From assembly GCA_035263105.1 (NCBI GenBank), contig DATFRO010000044.1:42659-106658 (forward strand): a stretch of 64,000 nt of DNA. The letters run 5' to 3'. Positions 53,094 to 62,170 of this stretch are shown here, piece by piece. Position numbers and translations under genes: made by a program. Source of the stretch: DATBVX01 sp035263105 (lineage in GTDB: Bacteria > Pseudomonadota > Gammaproteobacteria > Steroidobacterales > Steroidobacteraceae). Each line of letters begins with the position of its first letter. The stretch's first letter is position 1. The notes under the pieces were generated by a model that was given only the letters and a program-made list of their open reading frames with translations, was not told the DNA's origin and ran no database searches.

Positions 53094-56000
53094 TCAGGTC
53101 GCGCGCAACGAGCGGCCGTAGGTCAGCTTGAAGAGTGCCGGCACGACAACCAGGGTCAATATAGCCGCGCTCACCATCCCTCCGACCATGGGCGCAGCGA
53201 TACGACGCATGATCTCCGAGCCCGCGCCGCTCCCAACCAGCAGCGGGAGCAGGCCGAGGATGATCGTGAATACCGTCATCAGCTTGGGACGCAATCGACG
53301 CAGCGCGCCTTCGACGATGGCTTCATCCAGTTCGGCCATCGTCGCTCCCTGACCCGACTCGCGCCGCCCTGCCCAGGCCGAGTTGAGGTACAGCAGCATC
53401 ACGATTCCCGTCTCCGCCGCGAGGCCCGCCAGGGCGATCAAGCCGACGACCACTGCGATGCTCACGCGCAGGTCGAGTGCCCACAGGAGCCACACGGCAC
53501 CGACCATCGATACGGGCAGCGAACCCAGGATGATCGCGACCTGCGGCCAGCTGCGAAAATTCGCGTACAGCAGCAACACGATGAGCAGCACCACGACGGG
53601 GACGATGATCTTCAATTGCTCCAGCGTGCGCGCCCATTGCTCGTACTCGCCGGACCAGTACAGCGTGTAGCCCGCAGGCACGATCTTCGCGTCGTCGATC
53701 TTGCGTTGCGCGGCCCGGATGAAGGCGGCGACGTCGTGGTCGGCGACATCGACGTAGATCCAGCCGGCGGCTCGTCCGTTCTCGCTCCTGATGAGCGACG
53801 GCCCGCTGCGCACGCGGACCTGGGCGACGTCCTGGAGAAGGATCTGCGCTCCGCTCGCGATTGGTATCGGCAGTCGGGCGAGACGCTCGACCGAGTCACG
53901 CCACGCGCTCGGATAGCGGGCGACGATCGGAAAGCGTTCGCGGCCTTCCAATGTCTCACCCAGCCGTGCTCCTCCAATCGCCATGCTCACCACATCGTGC
54001 AGGTCGGCAATGTTGAGGCCGTAGCGCGCGGCCGCGGCACGATCCGGATCAATGTCGATGTAGCGGCCGCCTCCCGACCGCTCGGCATAGACCGCGACCG
54101 CACCGGGCGCGCCTTTCAGCACCTGCTCCACCTGCACGACGATCGCATCGATGGCGGCAGGATCGTCGCCCACCACTTTCACGCCGAGTGGCGCGCGCAT
54201 GCCGGTGGCCAGCATGTCGATGCGGGCGCGAATCGGCCCGCTCCAGTAGCTGGTGAGTCCCGGCAACTCGACCTGCGAGCGCAACTCGGCCTTCAATGCC
54301 TCGGGTGTGAGGCCGGGACGCCATTGGGCGCGCGGCTTGATCTGCAATGTGGTCTCGAGCATCTCGAGCGGGGCCGCATCGGTGGCGCTGTCCGCACGCC
54401 CCGCCTTGCCGAAGACGCTCTGCACCTCCGGAACCTTGCGTAACAGCTGATTGCTCCGCTGCAAGAGCGCGCGCGCCGCATCCGCCGACAGGCCTGGCAG
54501 TGCCGTCGGCATGAACAGCAGGTCGCCTTCGTCCATGGGAGGCTGCAGCTCGGTTCCCAACCGGCTCGCAGGCCAGAGCGTGATCAGGACCAGCACACCG
54601 GCCGCGGCCAGCATGCTCCACGGACGACTGAGCGTCTGCCGCAAGACTGGCGCGTAGGCCGCCGCAAAGAACCGGTTGAGCGTGTTGCCGTGGGCCGGGG
54701 CGACGCGAGTTCCGGCCAACCACCATGCCAATACGGGCAGGACTGTCATGGAAAGGAGTGCCGCAACCAGCAGCGCGTACGTCTTCGTGTACGCCAGCGG
54801 TGCGAACAACCGGCCCTCTTCGCCGGAGAGCGCGAGGATCGGCACGAACGAGAGCGCAACGATCAGCAGCGAAATCACCAGCGACGGCGCGACCTCAGTG
54901 CACGCATCGAGTGCCGCGGACCGTGCATCCGCCGGTCCACTGACGCCGTCGAGTCTTCGATGCAGGTTTTCCACCACGACGATCGCCGCATCGACCATCA
55001 CGCCGACCGCGACCGCGATTCCGCCGAGCGACATGATGTTCGCGGAAATGCCCTGCGCCCGCATGATCAGGAATGCGCCCAGGACGCCGAGCGGCAACAG
55101 CGCGATCACGACCACGCTCGATCGCAGGTGAGCGAGGAACAGCAAGCTGATCAGCAGGACCACCGCAGCTTCCTCGACCAGCTTGAGGGAGAGATTGCCG
55201 AGCGCTCGGGCAATCAGCCCGGATCGATCGTAGACGGGCACGATCTCGACTCCCTCGGGGAGCGAGCGGGCGATGACCGCGAGGCGATCCTTCACCGCAG
55301 CGATCACGGCCCTGGCGCTGGCGCCGTTGCGCATCACGATGATGCCGCCGACCGCCTCGCCCTCACCATCCAGGTCGGCAATGCCGCGGCGCATTTCCGG
55401 CCCGATGCGCACCTCCGCAATGTCGCCGAGCAGGACCGGCACGCCCTGCTCCGCGACCTTCACCGGTATCCGGCGCAGGTCGTCGACGCCGCGCACGTAG
55501 CCACTAGAGCGCACGACATACTCGGATTCGGCCAGCTCGATGACCGAGCCGCCCGCTTCCGAGTTGCCGCGTTCAATCGCCTGGCGCACATCCGGCAGCG
55601 TGACCCGCACGGCGCTGAGACGCTCGGGATCGAGCACCACCTGGTACTCCTTCACCATTCCGCCCACGCTCGCCACTTCCGCGACCCCGGGGAGCGCCTG
55701 CAGCTCGAATTTCAGCATCCAGTCCTGCAGGGCGCGGAGCTGTGCGATGTCGTGACGCCCCGAACGGTCCGTGAGCGCGTACTGATACACCCAGCCGAGG
55801 CTCGTGGCGTCCGGGCCGAGCGCGGCCCGCGCTCCCTCGGGCAGGCCTGGAGCCACCTGCGCCAGCCGTTCGATGATCCGCGATCGCGCCCAGTACGGGT
55901 CCGTCCCATCGCGGAACTGCACGTAGACGAACGAATCGCCGAACAGTGAGTAACCGCGCACCGCGGTCGCGGACGGCACCCCGAGCATCGCGCTGGTGAG

Positions 56001-56225
56001 CGGGAATGTGACCTGATCCTCCACGATGCGTGGAGCCTGCCCGGGAAACGGCGTGCGAACGATCACCTGCACATCGCCGAGATCCGGCCACGCATCGACC
56101 GGTGTACGGAGCAATGCCCACACGCCCAGCACCGTGAGCAGGGCTGCGAGACTCAGCACCCAGGTGCGATGGCGCAGGGACAGTTCGATGATGCGGGCGA
56201 CCAGCCCTCGGTTGCCGCGCGGCAC
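53094..56225 (-). CDS. cusA: CusA-type heavy-metal RND efflux pump
   Basis: Inner-membrane proton-driven pump of about 1043 residues, trimeric in the family, exporting Cu(I)/Ag(I) in CusA. Twelve membrane segments in two sets of 1+5 flank porter domains. TM4 carries GVMVDAAIVVVEN, the CusA form, not the DFG-VDGAV form of CzcA. FRDGTDPYWARSRIIERL, MDEGDLLFMPTALPG and RARIDMLATGM, with methionines in the porter, also follow CusA. The end has GAGSEIMRRIAAPMVGGM. The GTG at 56225 leaves 10 bases after cusB; an ATG at 56285 would overlap it by 50. The start stays open. No outer-membrane channel gene follows. Confidence 0.93.
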   Translation of the reverse strand: MPRGNRGLVARIIELSLRHRTWVLSLAALLTVLGVWALLRTPVDAWPDLGDVQVIVRTPFPGQAPRIVEDQVTFPLTSAMLGVPSATAVRGYSLFGDSFVYVQFRDGTDPYWARSRIIERLAQVAPGLPEGARAALGPDATSLGWVYQYALTDRSGRHDIAQLRALQDWMLKFELQALPGVAEVASVGGMVKEYQVVLDPERLSAVRVTLPDVRQAIERGNSEAGGSVIELAESEYVVRSSGYVRGVDDLRRIPVKVAEQGVPVLLGDIAEVRIGPEMRRGIADLDGEGEAVGGIIVMRNGASARAVIAAVKDRLAVIARSLPEGVEIVPVYDRSGLIARALGNLSLKLVEEAAVVLLISLLFLAHLRSSVVVIALLPLGVLGAFLIMRAQGISANIMSLGGIAVAVGVMVDAAIVVVENLHRRLDGVSGPADARSAALDACTEVAPSLVISLLIVALSFVPILALSGEEGRLFAPLAYTKTYALLVAALLSMTVLPVLAWWLAGTRVAPAHGNTLNRFFAAAYAPVLRQTLSRPWSMLAAAGVLVLITLWPASRLGTELQPPMDEGDLLFMPTALPGLSADAARALLQRSNQLLRKVPEVQSVFGKAGRADSATDAAPLEMLETTLQIKPRAQWRPGLTPEALKAELRSQVELPGLTSYWSGPIRARIDMLATGMRAPLGVKVVGDDPAAIDAIVVQVEQVLKGAPGAVAVYAERSGGGRYIDIDPDRAAAARYGLNIADLHDVVSMAIGGARLGETLEGRERFPIVARYPSAWRDSVERLARLPIPIASGAQILLQDVAQVRVRSGPSLIRSENGRAAGWIYVDVADHDVAAFIRAAQRKIDDAKIVPAGYTLYWSGEYEQWARTLEQLKIIVPVVVLLIVLLLYANFRSWPQVAIILGSLPVSMVGAVWLLWALDLRVSIAVVVGLIALAGLAAETGIVMLLYLNSAWAGRRESGQGATMAELDEAIVEGALRRLRPKLMTVFTIILGLLPLLVGSGAGSEIMRRIAAPMVGGMVSAAILTLVVVPALFKLTYGRSLRAT

Positions 56226-56235
56226 AGTGGTGAAG

Positions 56236-57489
56236 CTAGCGTTGCGCGGCTCGTGATGTCGACGTCGCCGCCGCGTCGGGATCATTCATGCGCGCCAGGC
56301 CGGCGCGCAGAGCCGATTCCGAATCGAGCAGGAAAATGCCCGAGGTGACCACGTGATCGCTCGCCTCGAGTCCCGATCTCACCACGGTCTGCTCTCCGCT
56401 TTCCGGTCCGAGTTCGACGCGACGCGGCGCGAAACGTCCTTCTCCCAACGCGACGATGACCCGCGCGCTATCGCCATCGCGGATCACCGCCTCGCGGGGA
56501 ACGTGCAGTACTGCTGCGCCGTCTGCTGAGTACAGCACGGTGCTGACGAACATGTTCGGACGCAGCAGGCCGTCGGCATTGGAGAGCACGACGCGGACCT
56601 GGGTCGAGCGCGTGGCGGCATCCACTTCCGGATAGATGTAATCGACGTGTCCGGTGCGCTCGGTGCCCGCGGGACCGCCGGCGCGGATCCTGGCCGTCGC
56701 TCCTGCCTTCACGACCGACGCCTGGGAGGCCGGAACGTCGGCGATCACCCAGATCGGATCAACAGAAGCCCAGCGCAACACCGGTGCCCCGGCACCGATC
56801 ACTGCGCCGGTGCGGCAATTGAGCGCCGTGATCACGCCGGCCGAGCCGGCGCGCACCGGAATCCGGCCCACGGCTCGATGCCCTTCGCGCAGATCGGCGA
56901 TCAGCTGATCGGTGAGTCCGAGCGCGCGCAGCGCGCCGACGAAGGGATTTTCCGAGTCGCTGCGCGCCGGGTTCACCGCAGCCAGGTACTGCGCATCGGC
57001 GCTGGCGAGGGGCGATGAGTAGATCTCGAACAGCAGCTGTCCGGAACTGACGCGCTCGCCGACAGCGCGCACCGACAGCTTTTCGACGCGCCCGCCGGTC
57101 GGCGCATAGGCCTCCGCCAGCGAGCGCTCGTCATAGCGGACGATGCCCGGGGCGCGAACTTCGAGGTTGAGCGGGCCCACGCTCACCGGGGCCGTGCGCA
57201 CACCCAGCTTTTGAATCAGCGCCGCCGACAGGTGCAACTCACCGGGAGCTTGCGCAGCCTCGTCATAGACCGGCACGTACTCCATCCCCATTTCGTCACG
57301 CGCCGGAACCGGCGAGGTGACGGCGGGGTTCATGGGGTGGCGGTAATAGAGGGGCTTCGGCTGCGCGTCGACGGCTGCACGTTGATCACCGTCATGGCTC
57401 GAACAACCCGCGCAAACGATGAGCATCCACGCCATCGCGGCCGCCATCGATCGGCGGATGACGCTACCAGATGGGCGACCAGTCGGCAT
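56236..57489 (-). CDS. cusB: CusB-type periplasmic adaptor of the RND efflux pump
   Basis: Membrane-fusion protein of 417 residues with a lipobox (MLIVCAGC), so probably a lipoprotein. Next to it is a heavy-metal-binding-type segment, YYRHPMNPAVTSPVP then DEMGMEYVPVY, in which the usual CxxC is absent and Met/His remain. Beta-barrel and lipoyl parts follow (RYDERSLAEAYAPTGGRVEK, GVITALNCRTGAVIGAG), then the membrane-proximal domain. It starts 11 bases after the SAF-domain dehydrogenase stop, so it appears to be co-transcribed with the sugar genes upstream. Confidence 0.92.
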   Translation of the reverse strand: MPTGRPSGSVIRRSMAAAMAWMLIVCAGCSSHDGDQRAAVDAQPKPLYYRHPMNPAVTSPVPARDEMGMEYVPVYDEAAQAPGELHLSAALIQKLGVRTAPVSVGPLNLEVRAPGIVRYDERSLAEAYAPTGGRVEKLSVRAVGERVSSGQLLFEIYSSPLASADAQYLAAVNPARSDSENPFVGALRALGLTDQLIADLREGHRAVGRIPVRAGSAGVITALNCRTGAVIGAGAPVLRWASVDPIWVIADVPASQASVVKAGATARIRAGGPAGTERTGHVDYIYPEVDAATRSTQVRVVLSNADGLLRPNMFVSTVLYSADGAAVLHVPREAVIRDGDSARVIVALGEGRFAPRRVELGPESGEQTVVRSGLEASDHVVTSGIFLLDSESALRAGLARMNDPDAAATSTSRAAQR

Positions 57490-57500
57490 CGGCGGGAGCG

Positions 57501-58796
57501 CTACGCAGCGGCCGAACCAAAATGCGCGTACTGCTCCTCGCGCAGTTCGTCGGCGATCCGCCCCGGCGGAAGCGTCACGTCATCGTAGGTGATGACCGCA
57601 TCCTTCGGAATGTCACGCTTGAGACGGCAGCCCTCCACCAGTCCTTCGGGGAGGTATCGCTGCGCGCGCATCTCGTCTGTGTTCACGGCTTCGCCGTAGG
57701 TCATGTAGTTGCCGTACTCGTCCAGCGTTTCCCCGGCTTTCAGGTCCCGCTTGGCGCACGCGCAGACCTCGACTCTCGGCCCGGCCAGCGGCACGTCCGC
57801 ATCGCCGAAGAGGACCACGCGGGCCACGGTGTTGGGAACCTCGAAGTGGCACAGGTGCCAGGGCGTATAGAGGCTGTACAGGGGACCCTCGCCGAGCTTG
57901 TACAGGTTGAGGTAGTGACGCTGCTTGGGGTCCGTGTGCTCGGCAATGCAGTAGATGCCCGGATTGGGCTGCGCACCCACCACGTAGTCGATGATCCCTC
58001 CGAGGCGGCGCAGCTCCTCGACGTCGTAATACTTCGTGAGCGTGTCCACGTGCTCGCGGTGTTCGTAGCCGCGCGACATGCCGCGCGTCTTCACCTGCAG
58101 CCCGCAGCCATTCGCCACGATCGCCTGCTCGAAACTCACCTTGGAGCCATCGGCAAACGAAGTCACCATCGATGGGTTCTGGCCCCATTTCTCGGCAAAT
58201 CCCTTCTGCGTGGTCGGATTGCGATAGCGATCCTGTAGTCCCTTGATGTTGCCCATGACACGCGGGATCAGACCGAGGCCCTTTACGTAACGCCACAGGT
58301 TGATCTGCACCCCGGGCTGGTCGCCATCACAGGCGGACAGAACCACGCGGTGCTTGCGCGCGTAGACCTGCAGGATCGGGCCTATGGTCGCATCGAGCTC
58401 CGCGTTCATGAGTACGATGTGCTTGCCGTGCTTGAATGCATCGAGCACGACGCGTGCGCCAAACTCGACCGCACCGGTCACATCGACCAGGCAGTCGAGC
58501 AGCTCCGATCTGCAGAGCAGGTATGGATCTTCGGTAACCACGGGCTTGCCGCTGCTGATCGCGGCATCGAGTTGCTGCTGCGTCGAGGCCACGACCGGCT
58601 CCAGCCCGGCATAGCGATACGCCTCGATCGCCTTGTCGACGTGGCGGTTGAAGATCGCCGCCATGCGTTCGCCGGGTACGGAGTGCACGATCTGGTTGAC
58701 CAGGCCGCGGCCCATGAAGCCTGCGCCGATCATCCCGACCCGAATGGGCTTGCCCTGCGCTTCGCGCGCCTTGAGCGCGGTGTCAACTATGATCAT
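57501..58796 (-). CDS. Homoserine-dehydrogenase-like NAD(P) oxidoreductase with SAF domain (COG4091 type)
   Basis: Protein of 431 residues. The N-terminal Rossmann fold shows RVGMIGAGFMGRGLVNQIV and a second strand region VVTEDPYLLC; the middle has HIVLMNAELDATIG, DGDQPGVQINLWRYVKGLG and NPTTQKGFAEKWGQNPSMV. The C-terminus is a SAF/AFP-like domain (KRDLKAGETLDEYGNYMTYGEA), as in sialic acid synthase and antifreeze proteins. Related proteins are annotated only as predicted homoserine dehydrogenases and occur in sugar clusters. GGAG is 8 bases before the ATG. Context (rfbC, PIG-L, cytidylyltransferase-like, SDR) suggests a step in making an unusual sugar; the reaction is unknown. Confidence 0.8.
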   Translation of the reverse strand: MIIVDTALKAREAQGKPIRVGMIGAGFMGRGLVNQIVHSVPGERMAAIFNRHVDKAIEAYRYAGLEPVVASTQQQLDAAISSGKPVVTEDPYLLCRSELLDCLVDVTGAVEFGARVVLDAFKHGKHIVLMNAELDATIGPILQVYARKHRVVLSACDGDQPGVQINLWRYVKGLGLIPRVMGNIKGLQDRYRNPTTQKGFAEKWGQNPSMVTSFADGSKVSFEQAIVANGCGLQVKTRGMSRGYEHREHVDTLTKYYDVEELRRLGGIIDYVVGAQPNPGIYCIAEHTDPKQRHYLNLYKLGEGPLYSLYTPWHLCHFEVPNTVARVVLFGDADVPLAGPRVEVCACAKRDLKAGETLDEYGNYMTYGEAVNTDEMRAQRYLPEGLVEGCRLKRDIPKDAVITYDDVTLPPGRIADELREEQYAHFGSAAA

Positions 58797-58811
58797 CGTT
58801 GCTTCTCCGGG

Positions 58812-59381
58812 TCATCCCGCGACCGTCATTTCCTTCCTGAGCCGCGCTTCCCAGCTGTCGAGGAGCGGTGCGTCACGATCCTTGTCCGAGATCACACTCA
58901 CCGGAAGCGGCCAGTCGAGGCCCAGGCGCGGATCGTTGTAGCGCAGTGCGCGTTCGTTGGGCGGACTGTAGAACTCACCGACCTGGTAGCTCGTCTCGGT
59001 GTTGTCGACCAGCACCTGGTAGCCATGCGCGAAGCGCTCGGGGACATAGAGCGCGCGATGATTGTCCTCGGTCAGTTCCACCGAGATGTGCCGCAGGTAG
59101 GTCGGCGACTCCGGACGCAGATCGACGATCTGGTCGAGAATGGCCCCCCGCGTGCACCGCACGAGCTTGGTTTCCGCCGCCGGCGGCGTCTGAAAGTGCA
59201 TGCCGCGCAGCGTTCCGCGGCGATGATTGAACGCCAGGTTGGCCTGCGCGATCACCGGCTTCAGCCCGTGCGCCGCGAACTCGTTCTGGCAGAACGCCCG
59301 CGCGAAGAACCCACGCGAGTCGGTCCGCGGTTCGAGCTCGATGACAAAGGCACCCTTGAGTTCCGTTTCCGAAAAAATCAC
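58812..59381 (-). CDS. rfbC: RmlC-type sugar-nucleotide 3,5-epimerase
   Basis: Cupin-fold epimerase of 189 residues. N-terminus GAFVIELEPRTDSRGFFARAF, catalytic His in LRGMHFQTPP, DLRPESPTYLRHISVEL, the VPERFAHGYQVL strand and SYQVGEFYSPPNERALRYNDP. It acts on a dTDP- or CDP-4-keto-6-deoxy sugar. The missing rmlA, rmlB and rmlD neighbours and the presence of an RfbF-like gene make a CDP-linked sugar at least as likely as dTDP-rhamnose. GTG start with GGAGAGG 5 bases upstream. It is 15 bases from the SAF gene. Confidence 0.9.
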   Translation of the reverse strand: MIFSETELKGAFVIELEPRTDSRGFFARAFCQNEFAAHGLKPVIAQANLAFNHRRGTLRGMHFQTPPAAETKLVRCTRGAILDQIVDLRPESPTYLRHISVELTEDNHRALYVPERFAHGYQVLVDNTETSYQVGEFYSPPNERALRYNDPRLGLDWPLPVSVISDKDRDAPLLDSWEARLRKEMTVAG

Positions 59382-59393
59382 TACATCCTCTCC

Positions 59394-60062
59394 TCAGGCG
59401 AGCAGCAGCTTCGGCGCATGAAAACCTTCCGCCCACCCTGATGCCGCGCCGGATTCGATGCCGCGCAGACGCATCAGGCCGCGGAACGTTTCCGCGGTGA
59501 ACCAGCGCTTGTGCAGCTGCGAGCGATAACAGGCGAGGAGAATGCGGATCTTGCGCTCCACCTGGGCGCGCGTGAGCGCCACGTAGGCGCCAGGCGTCAC
59601 GAGACCACCGTCGAATTTCGGGATCTCGTACTCGAGGACCAGGTGATCGCGAAACGTGTTCCAGGTGAGCTCCGCAATGACGCGGTGATCCTGGTGCAGG
59701 TCGCCCTTGTGATGCGTGAACACGAGATCGGGGTTCGGCCAGGCCTTGAAGCCCTCGAACACTTCCTTGATGTCGGCAAACTGCGCCGGGAAGAAGCCGT
59801 CGCGAAACTGGTGGGTGACGACCTGGCTGCGACGCGCCGCCCGCAGGAAGCGCGCCGCGCTCGCGTTCAACTCCGCGGCGCGGAGCGCCGTGCCAGCAAA
59901 CGCGACCCAGGTGACGCGAGAGCCGGGATATTTCTGCAACAGCGCGAGGAGCGTCCCGCCGCAACCGATATCGATGTCGTCGCAATGCGCGCCCAGGCAG
60001 AGAATTTCCAGGCGGGAGCCGCGGCGCCTGGCGCTCGCGCCCGTAATGGCCAGTTGCATCAT
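59394..60062 (-). CDS. PIG-L/LmbE-family deacetylase
   Basis: Zinc-dependent N-acetyl-sugar deacetylase-like protein of 222 residues. The metal-binding motif reads LGAHCDDIDIGCGGTL (AHxDDxxxG form) and the second histidine is in FTHHKGDLHQDHRVIAELTWN. Family members deacetylate N-acetylglucosaminyl groups of lipids or small molecules. Sitting between rfbC and a nucleotidyltransferase gene, with gaps of 12 and 21 bases, it may produce a free amino sugar for modification or polymer assembly. Confidence 0.9.
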   Translation of the reverse strand: MMQLAITGASARRRGSRLEILCLGAHCDDIDIGCGGTLLALLQKYPGSRVTWVAFAGTALRAAELNASAARFLRAARRSQVVTHQFRDGFFPAQFADIKEVFEGFKAWPNPDLVFTHHKGDLHQDHRVIAELTWNTFRDHLVLEYEIPKFDGGLVTPGAYVALTRAQVERKIRILLACYRSQLHKRWFTAETFRGLMRLRGIESGAASGWAEGFHAPKLLLA

Positions 60063-60083
60063 TGCCGGAGCACGCGCGTCGAC

Positions 60084-60875
60084 TCAGCGGGCGGCATCGC
60101 CACGTTGCCACAGCATCCAGGGGCAGTTTCCCTGCGCCTCCATGCGGTCGAAGGTGATCTTGTCCTTGAACGTGTCCATGGCCTGCCAGAATCCGCGGTA
60201 GCGGTAGGTCGCCAGCAGTTTCTTGTCGATCAGGCGAGCGAACGGCTTGTCGACCAGCTCCTCACCCTCCTGCACGTAGTCGAAAATGTCCCGGCGCAGC
60301 ACGAAGAATCCGCCGTTGATCCAGATGTCGCCCGCGTTCATCGGCCCCATCTCCGCCACCAGCCCGTCATCGCCCGAGCGCGCGGTGTGGAAGGATTGCG
60401 AGGGATGCACGGAAACGAAGCTCGCCACGACGTTCTTGCGGCGGAAGTCCTCGATGTGACGATCGAGCGGCAGGTCGGAGAGACCGTCCGAATAGTTGGC
60501 GAGGAACATCTCGTCATCCCGCAGGTACTCGCGCACGCGCAGGAGCCTCTGACCGATGTTGCTGTGCAGGCCCGTATCGACGAAGGTGATCCGCCAGTTC
60601 TCCAGGTCGCGGCTCAGCAGCTCCACCTTGCGCCCGCCGTCCGAAAGAACGAAGTCATTGGTCATGGCCTCGCTGTAGCGCAGGAAGTAGTCGCGAATCA
60701 TGTCACCGCGATAACCGAGGCACAGGATGAACTCCGTGTGCCCGAAGTGCGCGTAGTAGCGCATCAGGTGCCACATGATCGGCCGGTAGCCGACGTTCAC
60801 GAGCGACTTCGGGATCGTGTCGGAGTGCTCCCGCAGTCGAGTGCCCAGGCCACCGCAAAACAGCACGACTTTCAT
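60084..60875 (-). CDS. RfbF-like sugar-1-phosphate nucleotidyltransferase
   Basis: Nucleotidyltransferase of 263 residues. Signature KVVLFCGGLGTRLREHSDTIPKSL, then PIMWHLMRYYAHFG, FILCLGYRGDMIRDYF, DDEMFLANYSDGLSDLPL (metal Asp), INGGFFVLRRDIFDYV and GFWQAMDTFKDK. The layout follows glucose-1-phosphate cytidylyltransferase RfbF, but identity is modest, so the nucleotide (CTP, GTP or dTTP) and sugar are not certain. No CDP-glucose 4,6-dehydratase is in the cluster. The gap to the next gene is 21 bases. Confidence 0.85.
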   Translation of the reverse strand: MKVVLFCGGLGTRLREHSDTIPKSLVNVGYRPIMWHLMRYYAHFGHTEFILCLGYRGDMIRDYFLRYSEAMTNDFVLSDGGRKVELLSRDLENWRITFVDTGLHSNIGQRLLRVREYLRDDEMFLANYSDGLSDLPLDRHIEDFRRKNVVASFVSVHPSQSFHTARSGDDGLVAEMGPMNAGDIWINGGFFVLRRDIFDYVQEGEELVDKPFARLIDKKLLATYRYRGFWQAMDTFKDKITFDRMEAQGNCPWMLWQRGDAAR

Positions 60876-60918
60876 GATGTGATCCGCGAAAGCGTTGCAG
60901 CACCGGTGCGCGCGATGC

Positions 60919-61950
60919 TCATCGCCAGTAGAACTCCGTGTCGATCTGCTGCGTCGATTGCAGGTACTTGAGCTGCTTCAGGCGCGTGAAAGCGCGGAAC
61001 TGGTGCGTCTCGGGGCTCATCTGGATGCGTTCGAACACCTCTCGCAGCTGGCGCGCGCCGTCGCGTGCCGTGTAACGACACTTGAAGTCCGGCAGCACGC
61101 GGTGAATCTTGTCGAAGTTGACGCGATAGCTGCGCGTGTCGCCGCTCGGCGGACCGACGCTGACTTCGCAGCCGGGGAACTCCTCCGCCACGATCTGCGC
61201 GAGCTCGCGAACGCGGTAGTTCTCGGAGTTCTCGCCGACGTTGAGGATCTGGCCGCGAATCGCCGCCTCGGGCGCAGCGAGACAACGGAGGATCGCCTGG
61301 CAGATGTCCTCGACGTGCACCACGGGACGCCAGGGGCTGCCGTCGCTGACCATCGCAATGCGCTTCGTGGTCCACGCCAGCGCGCACAGGTCATTCACCA
61401 CGATATCGAAACGCATGCGCGGCGAGGGGCCGTAGGCCGTGGCGTTGCGCAGGAACACCGGGGAGAAGTTGCCGCCCGCCATCTTGCCGACATCGGTCTC
61501 GACGCGGACCTTGCACTCCGCGTACGCCGTCTGGGGATTCGGCGGCGCGGTCTCGTCGAGAAAGTCGCCCGTCCCAGCGCCGTACACGCTGCACGAGGAG
61601 GTATAGACGAAGCGCCGGATGCCGAGCTGCTGCGCCGCTTCGGCCAGCGCGACGGAACCGGCGTGATTGATCTTGCGCGTGACGTCCGGGTTGTTCTGCC
61701 CGAGCGGATCGTTCGACAGCTCCGCGAGGTGCACAACCGCATCGCAGCCCTCGAGGTCCGCCACATCGATGCGGCGCAGGTCCTTCATGACCGTCAGCGG
61801 GCTGACCGCCAGCTGGCGCGGGTCGCTGTACAGCCAGCCATCCCGGTAGTACCCGGTATCCAAACCCACGATCTGGTGGCCGGCCTTCGCCAGCTGTTGC
61901 ACCAGGCGCGACCCGATATAGCCGTCGCTGCCGGTCACGAACATCTTCAT
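60919..61950 (-). CDS. NAD-dependent sugar-nucleotide epimerase/dehydratase
   Basis: Extended SDR of 343 residues. Rossmann loop MFVTGSDGYIGSRLVQQL; VVHLAELSNDPLGQN; catalytic serine region VYTSSCSVYGAGTG with Tyr-Lys pair YAECK; RNATAYGPSPRMRFDIVVND; SPWRPVVHVEDICQAIL; LNVGENSENYRVREL. It resembles enzymes seen beside RfbF-like genes in O-antigen or glycolipid clusters; epimerase, dehydratase or reductase cannot be separated by eye. The ATG at 61950 has GGGGGAC 9 bases upstream. It is first of the co-directional set 61950 to 53094, after a 220-base gap. Confidence 0.88.
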   Translation of the reverse strand: MKMFVTGSDGYIGSRLVQQLAKAGHQIVGLDTGYYRDGWLYSDPRQLAVSPLTVMKDLRRIDVADLEGCDAVVHLAELSNDPLGQNNPDVTRKINHAGSVALAEAAQQLGIRRFVYTSSCSVYGAGTGDFLDETAPPNPQTAYAECKVRVETDVGKMAGGNFSPVFLRNATAYGPSPRMRFDIVVNDLCALAWTTKRIAMVSDGSPWRPVVHVEDICQAILRCLAAPEAAIRGQILNVGENSENYRVRELAQIVAEEFPGCEVSVGPPSGDTRSYRVNFDKIHRVLPDFKCRYTARDGARQLREVFERIQMSPETHQFRAFTRLKQLKYLQSTQQIDTEFYWR

Positions 61951-62170
61951 CTCGGGCTGTCCCCCATTGCCGGGTAAGGCTTGTTTTTCGGCATTATCCG
62001 TATATTCGCCGCGGCGGAGAGTGAGCCGTCCGTTGTTTTTGCATTCCGCGCGGGCGCATCCACGCATCCCTCTTTCGCGGTGCGCGATTATGACAAATAC
62101 GGAGGCGATCGCCCATCGCCAACGATCACGCGGCTGAACGCGATCCGGGGCTTACAGCGCAAACCGCAGG
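61951..62170. promoter_or_regulatory. Gap holding the likely promoter of the sugar/efflux gene run
   Basis: 220 bases between the oxidase gene and the SDR gene. On the minus strand TATACGGATAAT (near 62007-61996) offers -10-like hexamers 50 bases before the SDR start; no clear -35. A small hairpin GGCGAT-GGGCG-ATCGCC (62120 to 62104), 51 bases after the oxidase stop, may be a weak terminator. No metal-regulator operator was recognised. Confidence 0.4.

Noticed and set aside
53094..57489. CzcAB-type (zinc/cobalt/cadmium) efflux assignment
   Set aside because: The TM4 motif is VDAAIV with GVM before it, the CusA form; the DFG-IVDGAV form of CzcA is absent.
58812..60875. Standard dTDP-L-rhamnose (rmlABCD) operon
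   Set aside because: Only rmlC-like and a nucleotidyltransferase closer to RfbF are present; rmlB and rmlD are missing and a deacetylase and SAF-domain gene are added.
62106..62113. GCGATCGC octamer resembling cyanobacterial HIP1
   Set aside because: A single occurrence in a GC-rich gap; expected by chance and not supported by other cyanobacterial features.
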